DNA of 64,000 bases, taken from Hemerocallis citrina. Lineage: Eukaryota > Streptophyta > Magnoliopsida > Asparagales > Asphodelaceae. The translations under genes were made by a program, and so were the position numbers. The notes under the pieces were generated by a model. That model had not been told where the DNA came from, made no database searches, and worked only from the letters and a program-made list of their open reading frames with translations. Location: assembly GCA_017893485.1 (NCBI GenBank), contig CM030367.1:84822853-84886852 (forward strand). The letters run 5' to 3'. Of the stretch, positions 11,035-21,618 are shown in pieces (the first letter of the stretch is position 1; each line of letters starts with the position of its first letter).

Positions 11035-13240
11035 TAACAAGCATGAATCATGTAGTCATGAAACATGGCGGCATATAGTAATAACAAGCATGAATCATGT
11101 AATCATAAAATATGGCAACAAGTAATGAGAAACACGGGCCCTCTTCTGAGTACACATGCCTATATTGTCCACTACTAAGGTTTTTCCCTTAACCCTGACT
11201 TGGTTGTTTGTTATTATTATCAAACAGACATGTATGTGTACAAAACATGGCAAAAATAACATGGTATGATCAAGTAATAAGTTCAAGTTGCAAGATAAAC
11301 ATGTACGGGTGAAAGATAACTCATAACAGGATAGAACAACGAAAATTCTAGTTCAGGATAGCAAAATAATATTGCACTAAAACAGGAATTTCCGTTGCTA
11401 CAAACATGCAAGCCTAGACCCGTCAAAGAATCTGGAAAATAGACTGCCGGTCGAATCCAGCAAATATATATAAGTCATATAGTATTTCACAAAAACATAA
11501 CTCAAAACAGATTTGAATCCAGAAAACACGTTCAGCCAGAAATCAGAAGATTGTATTCAAAATCAGGAAAACAGCATGAAAACTCACAAATTAAATCCAC
11601 GAAAAATTTGGGGTATTCCCTAGTATGTTTAATAATAAAAAATAAAGTTTCATAATTTTCCAATATAAATAGAATAGTCAAGTAAAATTAGAAAACAACA
11701 AGACACGACAGTTTTGTAAATCTGAAATCACAAACACTGCAGTACGAAAACAACAATATCTCACCAACCATAACTCGAAATCTAAATTAGCCAGAAGGTT
11801 AATAAAATATATACAGTAGGGTAACTTTCATAGTCAGAAATATTTTTCAAACAACAAATAGAATTAGGTCGAAAATCAGGTTTTTTACTGAACAGTAGTA
11901 AAATTCTGTATGTAAAATCTTTATTTACAAGCATGAAAAGGTTTGTAAAACACCTCAAATAAATCCACCAAAATTCTGGGTAAATCCCCAATCAAGTCAA
12001 GAAATACTGAGCAAAATATCAGATCAAAATAATAATTTTAACACCAGAATAAAAATATATTACTCTTCAGAATTCATAGAAAACACAATCTGGAAATCTT
12101 TCGACACTACTGTAGTAAAATAGACATGACTCACAACCTGTAAATCGAAACTGAGATCCGTCAAAAAGGTTGGAAAATAGACAGAGTTCTCTACAAATCA
12201 TATTCACAAAATATTTTCAAATACTTAACTTAATTGGGTCTAAAATACTGAACAATATCAGGGAAACAGAAAAGTACAGATTTGTTCTTCATACATGAAT
12301 CAACATAGATCATACGAAACTCATCCAAATCAACCCAAACATGAAATATAGTGTACTAGATTTCCAAACAACATGGTATAGGGTATTTCACAAGTATTCA
12401 CCAAGTATATCACGAATAACACATCAAACATAGATATCTCAAAATAGCATGAATATATACATCAAAAGTGATCAACCCTAGATTGTATTATGTCATATGT
12501 GTCGTGAGGCAACTATGGTCAAATTATCACAATAGAGACAATATCAACAAGGGTTTCACACATAAATTGTCTCTAGAACCCAACTACACTACAGACGGTA
12601 TTTAGTACTTGTACTTGTAAAGGAATTTAATACAAGTTACTTGCCTGAGAGACGACGACGAGAACAGAGCAAGAACAAGAATAACAGGAACGGATTCCGG
12701 GGCAAAAACACAAACACAACGAATGGATCACGAACCAATCACGAACACTCGATCACGAACAAGATGAAGACGATCGAGATCACGAACACAATCGGACGAC
12801 TGAGATCGAAGATCAAGATCAAGATGATCGGATCAGATCGGACGGCCAGATCTCCCTGATGATGAAGATAATGATGAAGATCAAGATCGATCAATCGAAC
12901 GACTGTGATCAAAGGAAATTGATGATCATCATGAACGTGACGATCAAGAAGAAATCGGACGGCTAGGATCTAATTAGATGATCAAGAGGAGATCGACGAC
13001 CCACAATCAAAGACGAGATCATGATGATCAGGATGATGATGAAGCGATCCAACATGATAAAAACACAAACAAACAGCCAAAAAGCTTGGTTGTGGCTTGG
13101 CGATGCAGGCGGGCGGCACGACAACAGGCGGAGCACTGGCTGCAGGCGGCAGGAGGTGGCTAGTGGGCTGAGGTAACTGTTGTTGCTACAGTCAGGAGAA
13201 GCACAGGCCAGACCACAAGCGGCCTGCACCGCAGGGGACC
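11035..13240 (-). repeat. Repeat E, middle segment (LTR-like, minus orientation)
   Basis: The tandem array interrupted by the CACTA continues to about 11130. The rest is AT-rich with no frame of known type. From about 12640 to 13245 the sequence is rich in GATC/CGATC words (for example ATCAAGATCGATC), then GC-rich. Read on the minus strand it looks like the transcribed leader of a long LTR downstream of a TATATATA box at about 23330. The assignment is inference; no terminal TG or CA is identified. Confidence 0.35.
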
Positions 13241-13245
13241 AGGGG

Positions 13246-14630
13246 TGTTGGATCCTGTAGGTGAGGCAACAAACACTAGAGGGAGGGTGAATAGTGTTAA
13301 TTAAAAAAAAACTGCGGAATAGATAATTTTTTCTTCGGTGCAGTCGACTTAGTTGTGAACCATTCGACTGATATGACCAAATAAAAGCAAATACAAACAA
13401 CTCTGTGCAGTCGACTTAAAGATGGGACAGGCGACTGAAGACACAGTTAATATACAACTTATACGAGACTGACCAGTCGACTGATAATGTAAGGAGTCGA
13501 CTGTCCAGACAAGTTTCACAGAACTTAAATAAACAAAAAGTAAATGCAAGATCAAGAGAAGCAATCACAGAGTACACACGATATATCCTGGTTCGGTCCT
13601 TCCGACCTACATCCAGTCCCCAAGCAACCCACTTGAGATTTCCACTATTCTTGAGAAACAAGTTTACAAAAATACCCTACGGCGTTAAGACAACAACCTT
13701 GTCTAACCCGTAGTCCTTTCTCTCAACCAGAGAAAGCAGACCCACTCTACTACCAAGAGTGAAACGACCAACTCTACACCCTAGAGTCTAACTCTCCAAC
13801 CGAGAGCAAAAAGAAAATAGAAAAACTTTACAGTCAACCTATAGCCTTGTTGGTGTAATGTGTTGTAGAACGTGGATAAACAAAGGTCGACTTCTATACT
13901 CAGTCCAGAACGAAATCCGATGTTATACTGGACTGAGTGTAGAGAACCAGAATGTTGAAACTTGAAAGCTTTTTCTCTTTATCACTTAGAAGTGCTCAAG
14001 AATGCTCGGATATGTTAAAAAGTGTTGTGAGATCTTTTTCAGTGAGTTCTGAACTCTATTTATAGAGTTAGAACTCCTAGACGTTGGGAGATAGTTATAT
14101 CAACTGTCAACCAACGGATCTTAAAGCTTTTGAATTTGAAAAATCAATTTTGAAAACAGAAAACGGTCAAAAGCACTCGAACAGTCGACTAGGTTGCCAT
14201 AATGAGTCGACTGGTCAGAGTTTGATAAATTTAAACAGTTTTGTACTGCCAGTCGACTGCTAGAAGCATCGGTCGACTGGTACTCAATAGTAATTATTTC
14301 AAACTGTTTTGACTCTTTTTGTTGTTTTTGAAAAAACACACATTATAAAATAGTGAGTGTATGTGTGTGTGACAAGGCTTTACATCATACTAAGACTCAA
14401 CAAAAGTAAAATTACATTGTTTACAAGACATGACAATTTATTGACACATTTGTGCTTGAGGTCTTGAGTCTTGAGTCTTGAATGAAGCTTTAACCATTGT
14501 CTTTAGCTGGAGCTTTTGTGCTTGTTCAATTGTTCAGCTGTATAGTAGTAAGTCCTTTGTGTATAGCACCTGTAAGTTTAGCATAGATACATGTGCAGTG
14601 TGTTGTGATCATCAAAATCAAGAATCAACA
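13246..14630 (-). repeat. Copia-1 3' LTR
   Basis: 1385 bp, the partner of 21619-23011. On the minus strand it starts TGTTGATTC and ends GGATCCAACA. The TATAAATA box (about 14056-14064) sits inside an inverted repeat (14044-14076). It holds seven exact AGTCGACT copies. Confidence 0.95.
14044..14076 (-). promoter_or_regulatory. TATA box embedded in an inverted repeat, Copia-1 3' LTR
   Basis: The arms GAGTTCTGAACTCTAT and ATAGAGTTAGAACTC are inverted copies differing by one base and enclose the LTR TATA element. The same structure is at 22415-22447 in the 5' LTR. Confidence 0.65.
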
Positions 14631-14648
14631 TTCTCCCCCTTTTGATGA
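14631..14648 (-). other. Copia-1 polypurine tract
   Basis: On the minus strand the run AAAAGGGGGAGAA directly precedes the TG of the 3' LTR, where plus-strand DNA synthesis is primed. Confidence 0.8.
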
Positions 14649-15092
14649 TGACAACACGATAGCTGATAATAACAGAGAATAATACAAGCATGGTAATGAT
14701 ATGCTCCCCCTATTAAAAACACAACATGCATACATAAAGATGTATCATAAAGTAGATGTATCAGTCGACTTATAAAATGAGGCAGTCGGCTGAACAGATA
14801 AAGAATACACAGGACATATGTGAAATACAAATACAGGAAGATCAGTCGACTTATAATGATATCAGTCGACTTATCAGTGATAAAAAATACACACAGAAAT
14901 ATAAACAAACACAGAAAAACACATACAAACACAGTAAATAAATAAAAGAGATATTTCTCCCCCTTTGTCATCAACAAAAACAAAAAATAACCAGTCTTTT
15001 GCATAAAAGAACACAGAAATAAATGTCTCATACATAAGCTAATAAGTTCATCAATACATAGGAAAAAATTACATAATAACGAAAAATAATCT
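14649..15092 (-). other. Copia-1 3' untranslated spacer
   Basis: Lies between the extra ORF and the PPT. It contains three AGTCGACT copies (about 14762, 14843 and 14863) and repeated CCCCCTTTG blocks. No gene is seen. Confidence 0.6.
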
Positions 15093-16151
15093 TCAATCGT
15101 CCTCTTCTGAGTCTTCATCAGCAGCTTGAGATGGAGGTGGAAATTGAGAAGTGAATAGATTGGTTAAGTGGGTAATTTTGGTGTCAATGGAGTCAAGCTG
15201 AGAATCAACAGTCTCTGAATGTTTCATAAGGTAATTTACACATTCATAAAGAGTAGCTGGATCTTCATATCTAGCATGAGGACGAGATGAGCTAGAAGAG
15301 GCTGAAGGTCTAACAGTAGATGCCAAAGGAACTTGAGAAGGAGGAGGAGACCTAGGGGTTGTTCTAGGAGCAGGATCAATAAGCTTCATACGGGCTAAAC
15401 TAGCACGATCGAAGCATTCATACTGCTTAACGACATTGGTCTCGAAGTCGAGATCAATATCATAAGCCGTAAAGACCCTGGTGAGGAGACCTCCAAAAGG
15501 TAAGAAATGAATATGATTTTGTTGAAATTTGGAAAAGATGACACGACCCCAATTAATAGCTATTTTACCAAAAATGACATAAACAGCTTGTTGCAATTCC
15601 ATAGAATACTGATCATAACTTCCTCTTTTGGGAAGAATGTTATAAGCAAGTATTCTTGCAACTAATTTTGCAACAGGTGTTATATTTTTACTAGTCATTG
15701 GGGGTCCTTGATTTGGCAAAAATATTCTAGATAAAATAGAGAAATCTTCAAGGACAATGTCACCTAGATCGAGTCCCTCGTCATCAATACCCATTATTAG
15801 ATTGATTCTCTCGGGTGTGAGAGTCATCTTGGTATTTTTGACTGAAAAACGGATCACAACATCTCCATCTTTCAATTGAACAACTCTCATGTTCGTATAG
15901 AAAAGATAGATAAGTTGAGGGTAATAGTCAGGTTGATTGGCTAAAGAGAGATAGTCATAAAGACTACAATTTTGGAAGAGGGGAACTAGATTAAACCTAT
16001 CTAAATCACCAAAATTGACAAAACGACCCGGAAAAATAACAATGCTACACATTAAGTGTCAACGTTCTAAAAGATCTGGACTCAACAAATATTGGGAATA
16101 ATCTTGAGATGAGCTAGCATCATGAGACCTCTTAGAACGCTTGGGAGCCAT
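15093..16151 (-). pseudogene. Extra ORF of Copia-1: plant transposon-associated protein, one premature stop
   Basis: A 319-residue frame runs from about 16052 to 15093. The natural start is probably the ATG at 16151, giving the basic start MAPKRSKR; an in-frame TGA near 16062 separates this leader from the rest. The body contains MTLTPERINLIMGI, ILPKRGSYDQ and LPFGGLLTRVFTAYDIDL followed by YECFDRASLARMKL, which I recognise as the widespread 'putative plant transposon protein' type found in many plant retroelements. A serine- and proline-rich stretch and an acidic C-terminus follow. There is no signal peptide or membrane segment, so it is not env-like, although it sits where SIRE elements carry an env-like gene. 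Function is unknown. Confidence 0.7.
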
Positions 16152-16626
16152 AACAAAAGAATGTAGGAGGGGTTTTACCAAGAGAAAAGAGAAAGATCAG
16201 CAAGGAGTCGAGCAGCAGCAGCAGATTGAGTCGACTTCTTCTTCTTCTCAGATTAGGGTTTCGAAATTTGGGGGAAAACGGTAAAAGGTGAAGAAGGGGG
16301 CTATTAAAGGGGTTTTTAACTGGAGATTGATGGCTGAGATTGAAAGAGTAGAGATCGACGGCTAATATGAGTAGTCACGGGTGAAAAGAGATGAGATTTT
16401 TATCTCAAAAGCTGCGATAAGTCGTCGCTGAAGACAGTTGAACTCGCGACAGTCGACTGGTAGGGTATAGCAGTCGACTTAGTCGAGAAGAGGCTTAATT
16501 TTTATATCTGCTTATCAGTCGACTTGAATAAGGATCAGGCGACTGGTCAGAGAAAAAAATAGGTATATATTAAAATACAGTACAGTCGACTTAATCAAAA
16601 CACAGTCGACTTAACAGATGAAATTT
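16152..16626 (-). other. Copia-1 spacer between pol and the extra ORF, rich in AGTCGACT
   Basis: Contains six exact AGTCGACT copies (about 16228, 16451, 16471, 16516, 16583 and 16602) plus degenerate ones, and short CAG and TTC runs. It may hold the leader or promoter of the extra ORF. Confidence 0.6.
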
Positions 16627-18095
16627 TCAACAAATGTCAATAAAATTACATATTCCTAGTTCTCTTCTTAAATTAATAAAAGTATCTTCTTTAAGGGGTT
16701 TGGTAAAGATGTCTGCTACTTGTTTATCAGTAGAGATAAAGTCTAAAGATATATCTCCTTTTAAAACATGATCACGTAGAAAATGATGTCGAATATCAAT
16801 ATGTTTTGTACGTGAATGTTGAATCGGATTTTTAGATAGATTAATTGCACTGGTATTATCACACATAATTGAAGGTTTTTCAAAGAAAATACCATAATCT
16901 AATAAAATTTGTTTCATCCACAAGATTTGTGCACATGCCAAACTTGCAGCGATATACTCAGCTTCTGTAGTTGATAGGGATATGGAATTTTGCTTTTTAC
17001 TGCACCAAGAGACTAGTGAATATCCCAAAAAGTGACATGTCCCACTAGTGCTCTTGCGATCAGTTTTACTACCAGCAAAATCAGCATCGCTATATGACAA
17101 AAGTTGAAAATTATCGGTGCGTGGATAAAATAAACCATATTCAGATGTGCCTTTAATGTATCTTAAAATTCGTTTCACAGCTTTTAAATGAGACTCTTTA
17201 GGACTAGACTGATATCTAGCACATAAACATACGCTGAACATAATATCTGGTCTACTTGCGGTAATATATAAGAGTGAACCAATCATACCTCGATAGAGTT
17301 TTTGATCAACACTCTTACCTAATATATCTTTGTCAAGGGTAGTAGTAGTAGCCATAGGTGTGGATTTACTACTAGTACTATCCATGTTAAAACGTTTGAG
17401 TAATTCCTTTGCATATTTTCCTTGATTAATAAATATGCCATTTGAGGACTGTTTAATTTGAAGTCCAAGGAAATAATTGAGTTCACCCATGTGACTCATC
17501 TCAAACTCGTTTTTCATGGTGTTAGCAAACTCTTGACATAGATTATTATTAGTAGAACCAAAAATTATATCATCAACATATATTTGTATGATTAAGATAT
17601 CATTCTTAACTCTCTTAATAAACAAGGTAGTGTCTACTTTACCTATCTCAAATCCTGTTTCTAAAAGAAAAGTTTTCAGACGATCATACTAAGCACGAGG
17701 TGCTTGTTTAAGACCGTATAAAGCCTTTTTCAATTTATAAACATGATCTGGAAATTTTTCATGTTCGTAACCTGGTGGTTGTTTAAAATAAACATTTTCT
17801 TTAATAAACCCATTAAGAAAAGCACTTTTAACATCCATTTGATAAAGTATAAAATTCATGAAACAAGCAAAAGATAATAAAATACGAATTGATTCTAGTT
17901 TAGCAACAGGAGCATATGTTTCATCAAAATCTATACCTTCTTCTTGATTATATCCTTGAGCAACTAATCTAGCTTTGTTCCTTACAACTTGTCCTGATTC
18001 ATCTAACTTATTTTTGAATACCCATTTGGTACGAATAATAGTCTGATCAGGAGGTCGTGGACCTAAATCTCATACATCATTCCTTATAAATTGGT
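16627..18095 (-). pseudogene. Copia-1 pol: reverse transcriptase and RNase H
   Basis: The intact part (16627-17625) starts in the RT palm with IQIYVDDIIFGSTN, which includes the catalytic YVDD, and continues through MGELNYFLGLQI and the connection region to RNase H (LSYSDADFAGSKTDRKSTSG, then TKHIDIRHHFLRD). The upstream RT half (17626-18095) is readable but broken, for example by a TAG in place of a Trp codon near 17685 and by a further frame loss near 18070. Copia RT copies element RNA into cDNA inside the particle. This copy is inactive as it stands. Confidence 0.88.
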
Positions 18096-19098
18096 TTAAT
18101 TCTCTTGCATGGCATTCATCCAAAATTCATTCTCACAAGCTTCTTGTATATTTTTCGGTTCAAAATCCAGCAAGAATGCTGTATGAGAAATCATATTAAC
18201 ATGTGATCGTGTCTGAATACCATGGGAGATGTCACCAATTATTAAGTCATGAGGATGATCTTTAACTTCAACAAAAGATTTTGGTAAAATTGAAGATATC
18301 ACAATAGGATCAGTCGACTTGACAGGTTCTTCAGTCGACTGCTTTACTTCAGTCGACTGGAAGTCCTTATCAGTCGACTTATCAGCCAGATTAGTTTGTT
18401 CTAAAGATTTAATCACATTATTTAGAGGTGATGAATCAGTTTCATCATCTTTATTTAAATTTGATGAAGGCAGAGATTCATCGAATGTAACATGCATTGA
18501 CTCTTCAATAGTCATTGTAGACTTATTGAAAATTCTATATGCTTTACTCCTATTTGAGTATCCTAAAAAGATACCTTCATTAGATCTAGGATCAAATTTG
18601 TCTAAATTATCTTTTGTGTTCAGAATAAAACACTTACAACCAAATATTTTAAAGTAAGAGACTTTAGGAATTTTGTTAAAAAACAACTCATAACAAGTCT
18701 TCTTTAGCTTAGGTCTTATAAGAATTCTATTTAAAACATAACAAGCTGTAGCAACAGCTTCAGCCCAAAAGTGCTTTGGTAAATTGCTTTCAACAAGCAT
18801 GGTACGTGCGCATTCTTGCAAAGTCCTATTCTTCTTTTCAACCACTCCATTTTGTGGTGAAGCTCTAGGAAATGCAAATGAATGTGTTATACCATTCTTG
18901 TTGCAATATTCTGTAAATATTTCATTCTCAAATTCTCCACCATGATCGCTTCTAATAGTGACTATGGTTAGAGATCTTTGATTTTGAATACGTTTACAAA
19001 AATGTGCAAATTCATCAAAAGCATCATTTTTATGTTTTAAAAAGAATGTCCAAGTGAATCTTGAAAAATTATCTACTAAAACAAATACATATCTACTT
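18096..19098 (-). pseudogene. Copia-1 pol: integrase core and linker
   Basis: The DDE core is seen as YVFVLVDNFSRFTW, then TIRSDHGGEFEN and PRASPQNGVVEKKNRT, followed by AEAVATACYVLNR and the GIFLGYSNRSKAYR end typical of Ty1/copia integrases. The linker to RT (about 18300-18420) repeats the K-S-T-D/E motif because four AGTCGACT copies lie in this frame. A frame shift near 19095 separates it from the pre-integrase part. Confidence 0.87.
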
Positions 19099-19745
19099 TT
19101 ATTTTAAAGAAGCAACTCTAGTAGGGCCAAATAAATCCATATGAATTAATTCGAGCGGCCTACTAGTAGAAATTACTTCTTTTGTTTTAAAAGTGGATTT
19201 GATTTGTTTTTCTAGTTGACATGCATCACATAACTTATCCTTTTTAAAGGATAGTTTTGCCAGTCCTTTAACTAGGTTATACTTAGATAATTTTGAGAGA
19301 TTCTTCATATTCACATGTCCAAATCTTCTATGCCAAAGCCAAGATTCATTGTTAGAAGCTATTAAACAAAAATCATTTGAAAACTCAATTGTATTCAAAC
19401 ACAATTCGTAAATATTGTTTTTGCGAAAACCTTGAAAAATGATATTTTTGCATAGTAGAGTCATAAATCAAACATGCATCATTTTCAAATACTATTTTAT
19501 ACCCTTTATCACACAATTGACTAATACTTAATAGATTATGCTTTAATCCACTAACTAATAACACATTTTCTATAGTAGGGTTAGAATTTTTACCAACCAT
19601 GCCGATTCCTATGTCTTTTCCTTTGTTGTTATCACCAAAGGTAACTGTTCCTCCATCTATGCTTTGGATGGTGGATAGAAGGTTGGCATATCCTGTCATA
19701 TGTTTTGAACATCCGCTGTCGAGTATCCAGCGATCTTTCTTGGGT
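19099..19745 (-). pseudogene. Copia-1 protease and GAG-pre-integrase domain
   Basis: The protease has the active-site LDSGCSKHMTG near 19700-19728 and NVLLVSGLKHNLLSISQLCD downstream. The pre-integrase HHCC finger is seen as WHRRFGHVNMKNLSKL followed by CDACQLEKQ. A frame change near 19450 divides the two parts. Confidence 0.85.
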
Positions 19746-20003
19746 ACCTATAAAAATTCAAGGTAAATATGGTACCCTTTTTATTGGGTCCAAAACATAT
19801 TAGTTTGGGGGAAACCAAACCCATAAAGAGTTTGATTTTCCTCCATAAGCAGGAATATAATTAATAGAATTACACACATTTAATACATATGAATTAATAT
19901 ACGCAATTCTATCATTCTGATTTAAGTTGACTGGTACTCATACAAACTTGTTCTGTCCAGTCGACTTTACAGTATCCTTCAGTCGACTTCTAGTGTGAGT
20001 CAG

Positions 20004-20723
20004 TCAACTGGATGATGCTCTAGGTCGACTTATATGAGGTTTTGATCTTGTTGAATAAGATTCAATTCCTCTGGACAGACGACTAATAGATGGACTCAGT
20101 CGACTTAACCGAACGTCAAACTTTCTTTTATCACTAAAATTTACTACCTTAGGCTTTTCAAAAAATTCATATAATTTATGTGTAACACTAAAAATAGATG
20201 CTGATTTATTTCTACTAGTGTTTTTAGAAGAAGATTCTTTTATAGAAGAATTTTTGAAACCAAGACCGTATTTTTGACTAGATTTTACTTGATGATGAAG
20301 GACATTATTTAAATTCTCTTTGCCTTTGTTAAACTTAGATACGTTCTTTGATATCTCTTCATCATTCTTTTTGAGAGATTCAAGATCAGTATCTAAACTT
20401 GCAATGCGAGAATTTAAAGATTTCACTTCCTTATCAAGGTTAAGATTTTCTTGAGAAAGTGTTTGATTCACTTTCTCTAGATTCTTAACTCTAATCTTTT
20501 CTTTTTTCAACTTTTGAAATATTTCATTAAAGGCATCAAGTAAATCTTCTGAGTCGAAGTCATTACTTACATGATCTTGTATAGCCATAAAGCACATATT
20601 TGCAACTCCATTGTTTTCATCTGTTTCTTCTTCGGAAAAGGAATCACTATCATCCCATGGCAAACTTATTCTTTGAGTATTTGTCCTTCTTGAAGTTGGA
20701 TGGTTTTTCCTTGTTCTTTGCAT
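20004..20723 (-). pseudogene. Copia-1 gag C-terminal coiled-coil linker
   Basis: A 239-residue open frame starts just after the gag zinc knuckle in a shifted frame. It begins WDDSDSFSEEETDENNGVAN, then has a long coiled coil of heptads rich in L, E, K and N, then a serine-rich tail. The tail repeats SRLS where AGTCGACT copies fall in a different reading frame from those in the integrase linker. Large gag linkers of this kind occur in SIRE/Maximus-type copia elements. The overlap with gag at 20650-20723 marks a frameshift. Confidence 0.7.
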
Positions 20724-21591
20724 TTTCTAGGGGACAGTCCTTCTTCATGTGACCTGTTTTATTGCACCTGAAACAAGTAGGAGGGTCATTAAAATCTCTA
20801 ATTTTGGAATTGAACTTACCCTTCTTTAAGAATTTTTTGAATCTTCGAGTGAACATTGCTATCTCCTCTTCATCTTCTTCCTCATCTTCTGAGTCTGTCA
20901 TGGCTTTAAAAGCCAATGATTTCTTATTTACTTGGTGTGATTCTGCATCCTTCTTTCGATCTTCAAGTTGAACCTCGTATGCCATGAGATTTCCCACAAG
21001 ATTCTCAAGAGAAAGTTGTGACAAATCATTTGCTTCTTCTATTGCCGTGGTCTTCTTTTCCCATTCTGGAGTGAGTGCACGTAGGACTTTTCTAACCATC
21101 TCTGCTTGAGTGTATGTCTTTCCAAGTGCCACAAGAGAGTTTGTAATATCAGTAAATCTGGTGATCATCTCGGACACAGTTTCATTGTCCTTCATTCGGA
21201 ACATCTCAAACCTGTGAACAAGAACAGAGATTTTAGACTCTTTCACTTTATTTGTTCCTTCATGTGTTACCTCGAGTGTATGCCAGATTTGATGTGCGGT
21301 TGTAGCATTTGATACACGGTTGAACTCTTCCTTTGTGAGTGCACAAAATAATGCATTCATTGCTTTGGCATTATTCATAGTTTGGTTCTTTTGATCATCA
21401 TTCCATTGTGCATATGGTATAATAGGGGCAGTGAATTCCGTCTCCGTCATGTGTCATATTTCGTAGTTGATTGATTGGAGGTAGATTCTCATTCTGCACT
21501 TCCAATAATTGTAGTTAGTTCCATCGAATAGCGGTGGCCTTTGTGTAGATTGGCCTTCATGGTACTGATTAGCATTTGAAGTAGTTGCCAT
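20650..21591 (-). pseudogene. Copia-1 gag
   Basis: The probable start is the ATG at 21591 (MATTSNANQY), shortly after the PBS, leading to the copia gag signature PPLFDGTNYNYWKCRMRIYL. An in-frame TGA at 21454-21456 stands where a Trp codon is expected. The rest runs open to 20650 through a UBN2-type gag core (NALFCALTKEEFNRVS, then EMITRFTDITNSL), an acidic stretch, and the CCHC knuckle CFRCNKTGHMKKDC. Gag forms the particle that packages element RNA. Confidence 0.88.
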
Positions 21592-21602
21592 AGCCTGTAA
21601 CC

Positions 21603-21617
21603 TTGCTCTGATACCAA
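21603..21617 (-). other. Copia-1 primer binding site (initiator-Met tRNA)
   Basis: On the minus strand TTGGTATCAGAGCAAGG lies two bases inside the 5' LTR. TGGTATCAGAGC is complementary to the 3' end of plant initiator Met tRNA. Confidence 0.92.
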
Positions 21618-21618
21618 G

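Noticed and set aside
12641..13163. ORFs rich in R, N, D and Q in a GATC-rich region
   Set aside because: The codons come from simple GATC/GATGAT repeats; no family matches, and the region lies inside the LTR-like repeat.
15093..16151. Env-like gene of a SIRE-type element
   Set aside because: No signal peptide, transmembrane segment or coiled-coil fusion region is seen. The conserved motifs are those of a plant transposon-associated protein.
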